A DNA stretch of 64,000 nt from JAMLJG01 sp035327585 (lineage in GTDB: Bacteria; Verrucomicrobiota; Kiritimatiellia; CAIVKH01): contig DAOLDD010000013.1 of NCBI GenBank assembly GCA_035327585.1, forward strand, positions 1 through 64,000, given 5' to 3'. This document shows positions 26,901 to 37,700 of this stretch, piece by piece. Each line of letters begins with the position of its first letter. Position 1 is the first letter of the stretch. Under the pieces are notes generated by a model, which saw only the letters and a list, made by a program, of their open reading frames with translations, was not told the origin of the DNA and did no database searches. Made by a program: the position numbers and the translations under genes.

Positions 26901-27440
26901 ATGAAGACCTTTGAGGACTTGCCGGTCTGGAAGGCGGGGCGGGAGTTGGTCCGGCGGGTCTACGGGTTTTCGCGCAAGATTTCCGACCCGGGGTTTTGCG
27001 AACAAATCCAACGCGCGGCGGTTTCCGTGCCGTCGAACATCGCCGAGGGCCATGAGCGGGGATCGACGCCGGATTTGATCCACTTTCTTTTCATCGCGAA
27101 GGGCAGCACAGGTGAGGTGCGTTCGCAACTGTACAACGCGGAGGACCTCGGATATCTGGCTGCCGACGAGGCGCAGAACTTGCGGCAGGCGTGTCTCGAT
27201 ATCAGCCGTCAGCTCTCCGGCTGGATCCAGTCGATGCAGACGCCCAATTTCCGGGGAGGTCCCCGCCATCACAAGGAACCTGATCGCGCGTGGGACCGCT
27301 TCGTTGAGAAAGCCGGCCTCGAACGCCAGCCGGATGGGCGTTTCATCAAGGTGCGGGAAGCGGGTGTTGTGTACGGAAAACGGAAGACGGGAAAACGGAA
27401 AACTGGAAAACGGAAGACGGAAGACATGAAGATGGAATAG
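26901..27440 (+). CDS. four-helix-bundle protein (23S rRNA intervening-sequence family) with repeat-derived tail
   Basis: Residues 1 to ~115 are a clear member of the four-helix-bundle / S23 family: FEDLPVWKAGRELV, ISDPGFCEQIQRAAVSVPSN, IAEGHERGS and LYNAEDLGYL. The family is known from insertions in 23S rRNA genes of some bacteria and as accessory proteins of retroelements; a chromosomal copy like this has no assigned job. Typical members are about 120 residues. Here a further ~65 residues follow, ending in KRKTGKRKTGKRKTED, which is the translation of a GGAAAACGG repeat. A G-run six bases before the ATG could serve as ribosome-binding site. Inverted repeats of the same sequence type bracket the gene. 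Confidence 0.86.
   Translation: MKTFEDLPVWKAGRELVRRVYGFSRKISDPGFCEQIQRAAVSVPSNIAEGHERGSTPDLIHFLFIAKGSTGEVRSQLYNAEDLGYLAADEAQNLRQACLDISRQLSGWIQSMQTPNFRGGPRHHKEPDRAWDRFVEKAGLERQPDGRFIKVREAGVVYGKRKTGKRKTGKRKTEDMKME
27373..27425. repeat. GGAAAACGG repeat forming the 3' end of the four-helix-bundle gene
   Basis: Units such as GGAAAACGG, AAGACGGG, AAAACGG, AAAACTGG, AAAACGG and AAGACGG are repeated in tandem and are translated as GKRKTGKRKTGKRKTE. Confidence 0.72.
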
Positions 27441-27450
27441 GTGCGCGGTT

Positions 27451-27486
27451 CTTTTTTCCGTCTTCCTGTCTTCCGTTTTCCGCTCC
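27451..27486. repeat. right inverted repeat flanking the four-helix-bundle gene
   Basis: CTTTTTTCCGTCTTCC, TGTCTTCCGTTTTCCG; the reverse complement matches the left repeat at 26854-26892. The rest of the gap to the pyrophosphatase gene shows no second repeat. Confidence 0.72.
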
Positions 27487-27601
27487 TTAACACTCCCTTT
27501 ACAATTGACCCGGTGAACCGGAACCGGCAGCATTTACGTACTTTGCAACGAAGGATGAGGATGCCGTCACGCTGAAGTGCGTGATTTAGGGGAGGAATCA
27601 C

Positions 27602-30043
<2,442 letters not shown>

Positions 30044-30056
30044 TCAGGAGACCTTC

Positions 30057-30821
30057 ATGAAGACGCATCTCTATTTCATGTGCTACCAGTCGGAAGCGCT
30101 CGTCGCGTCCCACCTCAACGCCGCCGAGTTCGGCGCCTACATGGCCGTAGGCACGCGGAAACACACCTCGGGCAACGTGGTGTTCTTCGAGGTTGACCCG
30201 GCGGCTGCCGCGAAGACACTGCCCATCGTGGCGGATATCGACAAGCGCTGCCAGCCGCACCCGGATGGATCGCCGCGCCGCAGCAAATATCTGAGCATCT
30301 ATCGCGTGCTGGAACATCTGCCGCTCGAAGCGCTGGGCAAGCTGTACCTCGTCACGCGGGATGGCCGCGTGCTCGGGCTCGACGGCAAGAACTACGATGG
30401 CGCGAAAGACGAGCGCGGGCCGAACCTCTACACGGAACTTTGTCCGGTTACGCCGCGTGTCGTGTCGTTTCTTCCGCCGGCCGGTTTCGCGAAGTTCATC
30501 AGCGACCCGGCGAATCCGATCCACGTGCCGCGCCTGTTCTTCGCCGATTCGCTGTTGGACCGCGAAGCGGACGGTCATTTGGCGGGCTATCTGCCGTACC
30601 AGAATCCCGAGCACATCGCGGACTGCATCAACGATGTCGCCGTGGCGGAGAAAGCCGCGAAGACCGTCGAGCGCAATCCGAAGCTGATCGCCTTCTACCG
30701 CACCATCCGGCGCGGGTTCTTTGTCGGCGATCAGACCGGCGTGAAGTTCTATCCCTTCCCGTCCCGCGACGAGCTGGACGAGACGCACCACCTCTGGTGG
30801 CGCTCCGCCTCGCTGGATTAA
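30057..30821 (+). CDS. conserved-looking cytosolic protein downstream of hppA
   Basis: A 254-residue protein that I cannot place in a family. It begins MKTHLYFMCYQSEALVASHL, has no signal peptide or membrane segment, and alternates hydrophobic strands with charged segments such as FFEVDPAAAA and YLPYQNPEHIADCIND. AGGAG precedes the ATG, and the gene starts 13 bases after the pyrophosphatase stop, so the two are probably co-transcribed. An associated role in pyrophosphatase control or bioenergetics is only inferred from that position. A hairpin follows the stop codon. Confidence 0.7.
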   Translation: MKTHLYFMCYQSEALVASHLNAAEFGAYMAVGTRKHTSGNVVFFEVDPAAAAKTLPIVADIDKRCQPHPDGSPRRSKYLSIYRVLEHLPLEALGKLYLVTRDGRVLGLDGKNYDGAKDERGPNLYTELCPVTPRVVSFLPPAGFAKFISDPANPIHVPRLFFADSLLDREADGHLAGYLPYQNPEHIADCINDVAVAEKAAKTVERNPKLIAFYRTIRRGFFVGDQTGVKFYPFPSRDELDETHHLWWRSASLD

Positions 30822-30822
30822 G

Positions 30823-30846
30823 GGTTGGCGCGAGGCGCGCCAATCC
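30823..30846 (+). terminator. hairpin after the hppA unit
   Basis: GGTTGGCGCG, loop AGG, CGCGCCAATCC: a stem of about ten pairs with one bulge starting two bases after the stop codon. No T-tract follows, so it may be a stabilising or Rho-independent-weak structure, or a palindromic repeat. Confidence 0.4.
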
Positions 30847-30934
30847 TCGTCCGCCCCCGGCGTGCGCGGCTGCCGCGCTTGACCCTTCGGCGGCGCGCAC
30901 TACTATTGCAGCGCTCTGTATGTAGTGTCGGCTT

Positions 30935-30999
30935 CTGTAGCCGCGCCCGCCGGGAGCGGTTGGTGGATTAATCCGCCGTCCTAAACGCGGGCGACTACA
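30935..30999. repeat. GTAG/CTAC-bounded palindromic element upstream of tRNA-Ser
   Basis: TGTAGCCGCGCCCGCC at the left and CGCGGGCGACTACA at the right are imperfect reverse complements; between them lies GGTGGATTAATCC. The GTAG head on both ends resembles the REP-like pairs, with a longer interior. Confidence 0.5.
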
Positions 31000-31018
31000 A
31001 GGGCGTACATTTTCCGGC

Positions 31019-31105
31019 GGAGGGATGGCTGAGTGGTTTAAGGCATCGGTCTTGAAAACCGACGGGCTCGCAAGGGCCCCGTGAGTTCGAATCTCACTCC
31101 CTCCG
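31019..31105 (+). tRNA. tRNA-Ser (anticodon UGA)
   Basis: An 87-base class II tRNA. The acceptor arm GGAGGGA pairs with TCCCTCC and the discriminator is G. The D-arm carries GGCTGAGTGGTTTAAGGC, the anticodon arm CGGTCTTGAAAACCG shows TGA between the usual flanking bases, and a long variable arm GGGCTCGCAAGGGCCCC precedes the T-arm GTGAGTTCGAATCTCAC. The long variable arm and UGA anticodon assign serine (UCN codons). CCA is not encoded. Confidence 0.96.
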
Positions 31106-31159
31106 GGTTTTGTTCCACCCGGCGGAACAAAATCCACAACGCAAACCCATATGCCGTGT

Positions 31160-32218
31160 TCAGGGCGCGGCGAGCAACCGAACCTCATCGGGCGTGAGGG
31201 CGCGGGTGTAGACGCGAACCTCGTCCACCAAGCCGTCGAACACGACGTTGCCGTTGCTCCAGCCCTGCCGTGCGCCAACATAAAATGGGTGCGCCAGATC
31301 AATGTTCAGGTCGGCAAATGACTGGGCTGCTGATTCCACGCCGTTGACGTAGACAATGCCGCGCGCGCCGTCGTAGACGCAGGCGATATGGGTCCATTCC
31401 CCAACGGGTAGCTGCTGGGCCGGGGTGTTGACGACGCGATCGTTGGCGGGGCGACCCCAGAAATTCATATAGAGCCGCCCGTCATGGGTCGACCACACGT
31501 GCGGACCGTACCGATAATTGTTGGAGCTGAATTCAAGCAGCGGCGCGTGTTGTGCGAGCCGCGGCTTGATCCAGGCGGAAAACGAAAAGCGCGTGGTCGT
31601 CAGGGTTGGCGTCGCGGGAAACGAGAGAAACGATGCGCCGCCGTCGCATACGAGCGCCTTCCCGGTATGGCCCTCATCGGTCAGGGTGGGGGGACGCGGT
31701 GCGCGCGCGTGGTTCATCTGGCCGCTCTGGTCGTGCAGCGCCGCCGCGCCCTCGCCGTCAAACGTGTAGTGCAGCAGCAGCCCGTCCGACAGGGAATCCG
31801 CCCAGGCTTTTTCGCCGCCCGCGCGCGCGAAGGTCATGCGCAGGATGTCCCGCACTGGTAATTCAAGCGGCCCGTAAGGCGAGGCGAGGTTAAGCTGTTT
31901 AGCCGAGAGTTCGCCTGAAATCCGGTCTCGGCTGGCCAGCCCGACCACGGCGCGTGTTGCGTCGTCCGCGGGTTCAAATCGAATCTCCGCGAGATCTTCG
32001 AGCGGGATATTCAGCGTGCCATGCGGGGTTGCGAGGTCCACGCGGGTGAAGGTGGGCGCGCCTTTGAGTACCGAGCCGTTTCGCATCGTCGCGGTCGCTG
32101 TGTGCGCGGGGCGGGTGTCCGCCTCCTGCGTATAGGCTGTGGCGCACGACATGGTGGCCATGGCGGGCAGGATGGCGGTCAATGTTCGCCGGAGCAGTCG
32201 GTTCGCCGTGGTGTTCAT
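31160..32218 (-). CDS. exported LamG-domain protein
   Basis: A 352-residue exported protein. The N-terminus has a long n-region then a hydrophobic stretch (LTAILPAMATMSCATA), where the Cys could also be a lipobox residue in a weak MSC-A context. Residues ~45-160 are a beta-rich region with two repeats of the form GTLNIPLEDLAEIRFEPADD and GPLELPVRDILRMTF. Residues ~165-350 are a LamG domain (LLLHYTFDGEGAAALHDQSG, FSFSAWIKPRL, WTHIACVYDGARGIVYVNG, DEVRVYTRALTPDEVRLL). Binding of carbohydrate or a surface ligand is likely; enzymatic residues are absent. It follows the tRNA-Ser gene on the opposite strand. Confidence 0.83.
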   Translation of the reverse strand: MNTTANRLLRRTLTAILPAMATMSCATAYTQEADTRPAHTATATMRNGSVLKGAPTFTRVDLATPHGTLNIPLEDLAEIRFEPADDATRAVVGLASRDRISGELSAKQLNLASPYGPLELPVRDILRMTFARAGGEKAWADSLSDGLLLHYTFDGEGAAALHDQSGQMNHARAPRPPTLTDEGHTGKALVCDGGASFLSFPATPTLTTTRFSFSAWIKPRLAQHAPLLEFSSNNYRYGPHVWSTHDGRLYMNFWGRPANDRVVNTPAQQLPVGEWTHIACVYDGARGIVYVNGVESAAQSFADLNIDLAHPFYVGARQGWSNGNVVFDGLVDEVRVYTRALTPDEVRLLAAP

Positions 32219-32265
32219 GTCGGCAGTCTAGGCGATAATTCGCGCCGTGTCAGTCACAATACTCG

Positions 32266-33462
32266 TCATGGAGCGGGTTCAAAGCGCCACTGAATGCGTG
32301 CGCCGGGGGCGACGAGAAAGCTTGGTGCGACGGCTTCCTTTTGACCTTCGCGCCGCAAGCGGATTTCATGCCGATTGCCCTCGGACAGGACAATCTCGCA
32401 GGGGGTCTCCACGGGCAGCCCGTCCACCGTGACCTCCACGCCGTCCACGAGCACGCGCGCGCCTGGCGGCAGGGTGCGCACCGGGATCCGAATTTGCGCC
32501 GGGGGCGGCGGCAAGGCCGATCCATCGGCCTCCAGTTGGAATCCCGCCTGCAGGGGCCAGTGCGCGAACCGCACGCGGATGGTCAAATCGCGCCGGCCGT
32601 CGGGGCTCGGCCACTGGTCCAGCGTGATCGGCGCATGGTCGGGCAGGTGAACAATGCGCATTGGGTATCCGCCGGGTGGGATGCGCCGCAGCGCTTCATA
32701 GGACCAATCGGAGGTCACCATCTCGATGGGATTGAAGTACGACCCCGTGGTCATCCCCTGGCGATTGAACACCTGGAGTCCGATCAGGGCCTCCGATTTC
32801 ATTGTGGCGGTCCAGCGTCCAACGGGGACCCAATTGGTGCTCTCGCCGCGTTGCGCGATTACATTGTCGGCGAGGGCGGGCGCTGTCGGCAGGCTCAATT
32901 GAATCGCATCCGGTGTCCGCGGGGGCGCGTTCACCACGGCGGGGGGCGGGGTCGTGGTCGCGGCGGGCGGTGCGGGCGTGAGTGCGGGATTCGAGATGCG
33001 GGCCGAGGGTCGCGGCACGGTCGTCGGCGTGGAAAATGCCCGCGCGGCGTCGGGATATCGCGCGTCCAAAGCAGCTCGTGCGTCTGTGTATTCCGTATGG
33101 TGCTTGTCGCGTTCCGCTTTCAGTTCTGCGAGCATCACTGCAAGCGCCGCGCGACGCGATTCCGGAGGGGTGAAATCGCCTTTGTTGCGCAGCTCACGTT
33201 CCGCGGATTCCAGCAGGCGGATGGCCTCGGAAAATGCGGCCGTGTCCGCCGGGTTGCGCGTCCGCATCGCCTCATTAAGGCGTGCGCGTGACGTCCGGAG
33301 CTGCTGCTCCAGCAGGGCGCCCAGTTGCTCGCGCTTCGCCGTGTCCAAACGCGCGCGTGCCGTTGCATAGGTGGCGCCATCGTCCGCCCGTGACGTCATC
33401 GCGCCGCAGCACGCGAGCGCGAGGACCAGACAAATGCTATTTCGCAGGCGTTTCACAGGCAT
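32266..33462 (-). CDS. exported protein with helical region and PEGA-like domain
   Basis: A 398-residue protein with a signal peptide (ICLVLALACCGAMTSRA; the double Cys could allow lipoprotein processing). Residues ~25-130 are helical and Arg/Glu-rich, a probable coiled coil. A Pro/Thr-rich linker (PAPPAATTTPPPAVVNAPP, ~160-190) follows. Residues ~200-320 hold a beta-rich domain, and ~330-398 resemble a PEGA domain (LPPGARVLVDGVEVTVDGLP, then VETPCEIVLSEGNRHEIRL), a surface-layer or cell-surface module. There is no catalytic motif, so a structural role at the envelope is likely but not demonstrated. Confidence 0.75.
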   Translation of the reverse strand: MPVKRLRNSICLVLALACCGAMTSRADDGATYATARARLDTAKREQLGALLEQQLRTSRARLNEAMRTRNPADTAAFSEAIRLLESAERELRNKGDFTPPESRRAALAVMLAELKAERDKHHTEYTDARAALDARYPDAARAFSTPTTVPRPSARISNPALTPAPPAATTTPPPAVVNAPPRTPDAIQLSLPTAPALADNVIAQRGESTNWVPVGRWTATMKSEALIGLQVFNRQGMTTGSYFNPIEMVTSDWSYEALRRIPPGGYPMRIVHLPDHAPITLDQWPSPDGRRDLTIRVRFAHWPLQAGFQLEADGSALPPPPAQIRIPVRTLPPGARVLVDGVEVTVDGLPVETPCEIVLSEGNRHEIRLRREGQKEAVAPSFLVAPGARIQWRFEPAP

Positions 33463-33512
33463 CCCACTTTCGAGGCAGAGGCATCATCCCACCCGCCGCC
33501 TCGCCGGTCAGC

Positions 33513-33548
33513 CACAAAAGTGGGGTCAGCCCCCAAAATAGCAAATAG
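33513..33548. repeat. left inverted repeat of the RAYT element
   Basis: CACAAAAGTGGGGTCAG then CCCCCAAAATAGCAAATAG. It is the reverse complement of 34601-34635 except for one extra G. The core GGGG-TCAG-CCCC is itself a small hairpin of a type often found at RAYT genes. Confidence 0.85.
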
Positions 33549-33586
33549 AGCTTGCCGCCACTATTTGCGCGTGTAGAGTCAGGTCT

Positions 33587-34597
33587 ATGGCGCGACCATT
33601 GAGGCTTCAGTATGCCGGGGCGATTTATCACGTCACCTTCCGCGGCAATGAAAAACGCAACATTTTTCACGACGATTTGGATCGACGCCGCATGCTCGAG
33701 ACCATGAAGGGATCCGCTGCTCTTTACGGAGTGCGGGCTTTTCTCGTCTGTCTAATGCCAAATCACGTCCACCTGCTCGTCGAAACACCGCGCGGTAATC
33801 TTTCTTCTTTTATGGGCCGCCTACTGACTGCGTATTCCGTGTATTTCAACCGACGTCATCAGCGTGTCGGCCACTTGACGCAAGGGCGCTACAAGGCGCA
33901 GGTGGTGGAGGGCGACGCCTATTTGATGAAACTCAGCCGTTACATCCATCTCAATCCCGTACAGACCAAAGCCTTGCGCGATCTGCCGCTGCCAGAACGC
34001 CGTCGCCTGTTGCGAAACTTTCCCTGGAGTACTTATCGCGGCTACGCTGGTCTCGATGAGAAGTGGGACTGGATTGAGTTCGAACCTGTGTGGGGGTTGC
34101 TGCCGAAGTCCGCGGGAGAGCGTGCGGAGCTGGCTTACCGATCGTATGTTGAGACTGGATTGGCCACGACGGACGAAGATTTCCTCGAAGCGTACAGTAA
34201 TGCGCGATTGGCGCTCGGTCCCGATGATTTCCGGCGAGGCGTGGAAGGCCGACACTTAAAACTGTTGAAGGCGTCCCGCTCGAAGGAGGATGTAGCATTT
34301 CGCCGCGCCCCGGCGCTCCAATCCGCACAAACGATATGTCAGGCCGTTGCCACCGTTTTTGGCGTGCCCATGGCGGAGTTGGTTCGGCGCAAACGTGGCC
34401 ACCCGGCGAGGGCTGCGCTGTGTTGGTATCTCGTTCATTCGGGAGGATTAACGCAACGAAACGTCGCAGAACTGGTTGGGTTGCAGGGCGGAACCGCCGT
34501 TGCCTATCAATTGAAGCTGTGGGCCACGCGCTGGTCCATACTCGACGAAATAGCACCCATGAAGTCAGCGCTAAACAGCATGCTCGGAGAGAAGTGA
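33587..34597 (+). CDS. RAYT / IS200-like Y1-HUH transposase with C-terminal helix-turn-helix
   Basis: A 336-residue Y1-family transposase (REP-associated tyrosine transposase group). The HUH motif is H60-V-H62 in MPNHVHLLVE, and Y119 in the RYIHLNPVQ segment is the candidate catalytic tyrosine. The opening PLRLQYAGAIYHVTFRGN is characteristic. Beyond ~200 residues there is a C-terminal part with a helix-turn-helix-like region (LTQRNVAELVGLQGGTAVAYQL) related to DnaA-type recognition domains, longer than in minimal RAYTs. Single-strand cleavage and joining of hairpin-ended elements is the family activity. The gene sits inside a 35-base inverted repeat and no accessory gene is present. Motifs are intact, so it may be active. 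Confidence 0.92.
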   Translation: MARPLRLQYAGAIYHVTFRGNEKRNIFHDDLDRRRMLETMKGSAALYGVRAFLVCLMPNHVHLLVETPRGNLSSFMGRLLTAYSVYFNRRHQRVGHLTQGRYKAQVVEGDAYLMKLSRYIHLNPVQTKALRDLPLPERRRLLRNFPWSTYRGYAGLDEKWDWIEFEPVWGLLPKSAGERAELAYRSYVETGLATTDEDFLEAYSNARLALGPDDFRRGVEGRHLKLLKASRSKEDVAFRRAPALQSAQTICQAVATVFGVPMAELVRRKRGHPARAALCWYLVHSGGLTQRNVAELVGLQGGTAVAYQLKLWATRWSILDEIAPMKSALNSMLGEK

Positions 34598-34600
34598 TCA

Positions 34601-34635
34601 CTATTTGCTATTTTGGGGGCTGACCCCATTTTGTG
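34601..34635. repeat. right inverted repeat of the RAYT element
   Basis: CTATTTGCTATTTTGGGGG then CTGACCCCATTTTGTG, the reverse complement of the left copy at 33513-33548. The following 95 bases before the giant gene contain AGACCTGA, the complement of TCAGGTCT upstream of the transposase start, a possible second inner inverted repeat. Confidence 0.85.
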
Positions 34636-34729
34636 AGAGTGCTTGATGATGGGTGCCATTTGAATCCCTGCTATTTACAGACCTGATGCATCCGTGTTAT
34701 TTCTCTAACAGAGTCATAACGTTTTTCTG

Positions 34730-37700
34730 ATGCACGTGTTCCGGTCATTGACCGCTCATGACCGTCGTGTTCCATGTGTGGGGGGCGTACGTCAAATGGA
34801 TGTGTGGGGATCAGATCTTTCGGTGGGGACCTTGTTGAAGCGTTTATCCTTGCTGAAAGGGGTGGGGGTGCGCCGTGGCCGTTTCGGTCATGCAGCGGGA
34901 TTGCTGGCCGCGATCCTTTCCATCGGACTTCCTGCCCGGATATACGCGCAAGAAACCGTGTATTGGCGCAACGGCGCGGGTACAGATCTCTGGTGGAATG
35001 GCGGGGTGAATCCCTGGTTTCGAAGCTGTGACTCCTATTGGGTTGATCGCCCTGACCGCAACCAGTGCTTCACGTATCCCGGGACGACGGGGCCGAACGA
35101 GATCCACTTCGACAACGGCAGCGATCTGACCATGACGATGAACGGGGCCTATTTCCAGGTCCTGCGGTTGCTCTTCGACAACGGCACGGGCGCGCGCACG
35201 ATCACGGCTGATGGCAGCGGTGGCCTCGACATGCGCAGCGGTTCCGGCACGACGAAGATTGAAAATAACGACGCCGATACGCAGATCATCAACGCGCCCG
35301 TCGTGTTCTACACCACGACCGAAATCAATCCGGTGCAGGGCGACCTGACGTTCCGCAACAACATCTATTTCAAGAGCAACTGGCTCAACGTCTACGGCGA
35401 CAACCGGAAGACGCTCAACCTGTTCTCGGTGCTGAACACCGATGGCGGCAACGGTGGCGTCGCGGTCAAGCAGCATTCGCTGGTCAACATCACCAACAAC
35501 AACACGATCACCGGTGCGATCGTCATTGAAAAAGGCGTCGTGCGCCTGGCCGGCAGCACGAATGCAATGGGCGCGAGCGGCATCATCACCGTGGGCACCA
35601 ACGCGACGCTGGAGCTGAATGAAAACGTGGTGTGGCGGCCCGGAGTGCATATCAATTTGTACGGCAACGGCACCAACGGCATTGGCGGGTTGCGCAAGCT
35701 GACCCCCAGCGGCGACATGACGTGGCCGGGCTCGATTGCGTTCAGCAACGCCACCGCCATCCGGGTGGACGGCGGGAACCTGACCGTCACCGGCGTGCTC
35801 AGCGCGGCCTCGCTCTGGAGCAAGCTGGGGACGGGTTCCCTCAACCTCTCCGCCAATAATACGTTCAGCGGCAACAGCATCATCAGCGGTGGCGTGGTCC
35901 GTATCTCCCACGGCAACGGCCTCGGCGACACATCGGGCAGCAACATCGTCGTCAGCGGCGCGGCCCTCGAATTGACCGGCGGCATCACCTCCGCCGAGCG
36001 TATGGCGATCAACGGCACGGGCATCTCCAGTGCAGGCGCGCTCCGGAACATCAGCGGCAATAACACCCTGTCCGGCGCGATTGCGATGGGCGCGGCCTCC
36101 AGCATTGGCGTGGATGCCGACTCGCTGACGCTCAGCGGCATTCTTTCGGGCGGCTTCGCGCTGACCAAGGTCGCCTCCGGCACGCTGACGCTTGGTGGCA
36201 ACAACACATTCAGCGGTGGTGTCACGCATAACGGCAGTGGTGGACGGATCAATATTGGACACGCCAATGCCTTGGGCAGCGGCGCATATACGATCAACGG
36301 CGCCAGCACGGAGTTCGACAATTCGTCCGGCGGGTCGCTTTCCATCAACAACGCCTTTACGCTCAGCAACGGCAGCCCGACCTTTATCGGATCGAACCCG
36401 TTGGCGATCGGCGGCGCGGTGACGTTGTCCGGCGCGAATCGTACGGTAACAGTCAACGCCAGCACGCTGACGCTCAGCGGCAACATCTCGGAGTCGGGGT
36501 CGCGCTTGTTGACCAAAGCGGGCTCGGGTACCCTGACGTTGAGCGGCAACAACGCGCACAGCGGCGGCACCACCATCAGCGGCGGCACGCTCAATATTGG
36601 CCATGCCAACGCGCTGGGAACGGGTCTTTTCACCACCGGCGGCAACACGTTCGACAATTCCTCGGGCGGTTCGCTGACGGTGGCTAACGCGGTGAATTTC
36701 AGCGGAAATCCGACCTTCACCGGCACGCAGCCGCTGTCCATCACGGGCACGGGCCTGCTCTCCAGCGCGGCGACGCGCACGATCACGGTGACGGCCAGCA
36801 CGCTGACACTGGCCGGATCGATTGGCGAGGATTCGGCGGGCCGGAACCTCACCAAGGCAGGCGCGGGCACGCTGGTGTTGTCCGGCGCGAATGTCTACGG
36901 CGGCGTATCCACCGTCAGCGCGGGCACGCTACAGATCGGCGCGGGGAGCACGAGCGGCTCCGTTGCGGGCAACATCGCGAACAACTCCGCATTGATCTTC
37001 AATCGCTCCGACGACTTCTCCTATGCCGGCATCATCAGCGGCAGCGGCACGCTGACCAAACAGGGCGCCGGCGTGCTGACGCTGTCCGGCGTGAACACCT
37101 TCAGCGGCGCGGCCACGATTTCCGCCGGGACGCTGCGCATGGGCGACGCAGCGGCGCTGGGTACGACCGCGGGCAACACGACGGTCAGCGATGGCACCGT
37201 GCTCGACCTGAACGGCCAGACGGTCGGTGCGGAACCGGTCGTCCTCAATGGCCATGGCATCAGCGGCGCGGGCGCGCTGATCAGCGGCAGCGGGGCGGCC
37301 AGCCTGAGCGGCGCGATTTCGCTGAACACGGCGTCCGCGGTGGGTGGCGCGAACCAGGTGACCTTGAGCGGCGTCATCAGCGGTGGTCAGTTGACGAAGG
37401 TCGGCGCGGGCACGACGATCCTTTCCGGCAACAATACGTTCACCGGCGACAGCATCGTCAGCAACGGCGTACTCCGCATCACACACGCCAACGGCCTTGG
37501 CACGACGGCGGGCAGCAACATCGTGGTCAGTGGCGCGGCGGTGGAGATCAGCGGCGGCGTTACCTCCGCCGAGCGCATGGCGATCAACGGCACGGGGATT
37601 TCCGCCAACGGCGCGCTGCGCAGCGTCAGCGGCGCGAACACGTTTTCCGGCGCCATCGCCCTTGGAGCCGCATCGAGCGTGGGCGTCGATGCCGATTCAC

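Larger units (their letters stand above)
33587..34635 (+). mobile_element. RAYT-bearing element bounded by inverted repeats
   Basis: The inverted repeats start at 33513 on the left and end at 34635 on the right, giving a unit of about 1.1 kb with a single transposase gene. No target-site duplication was identified. Such elements usually leave none. Confidence 0.6.
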
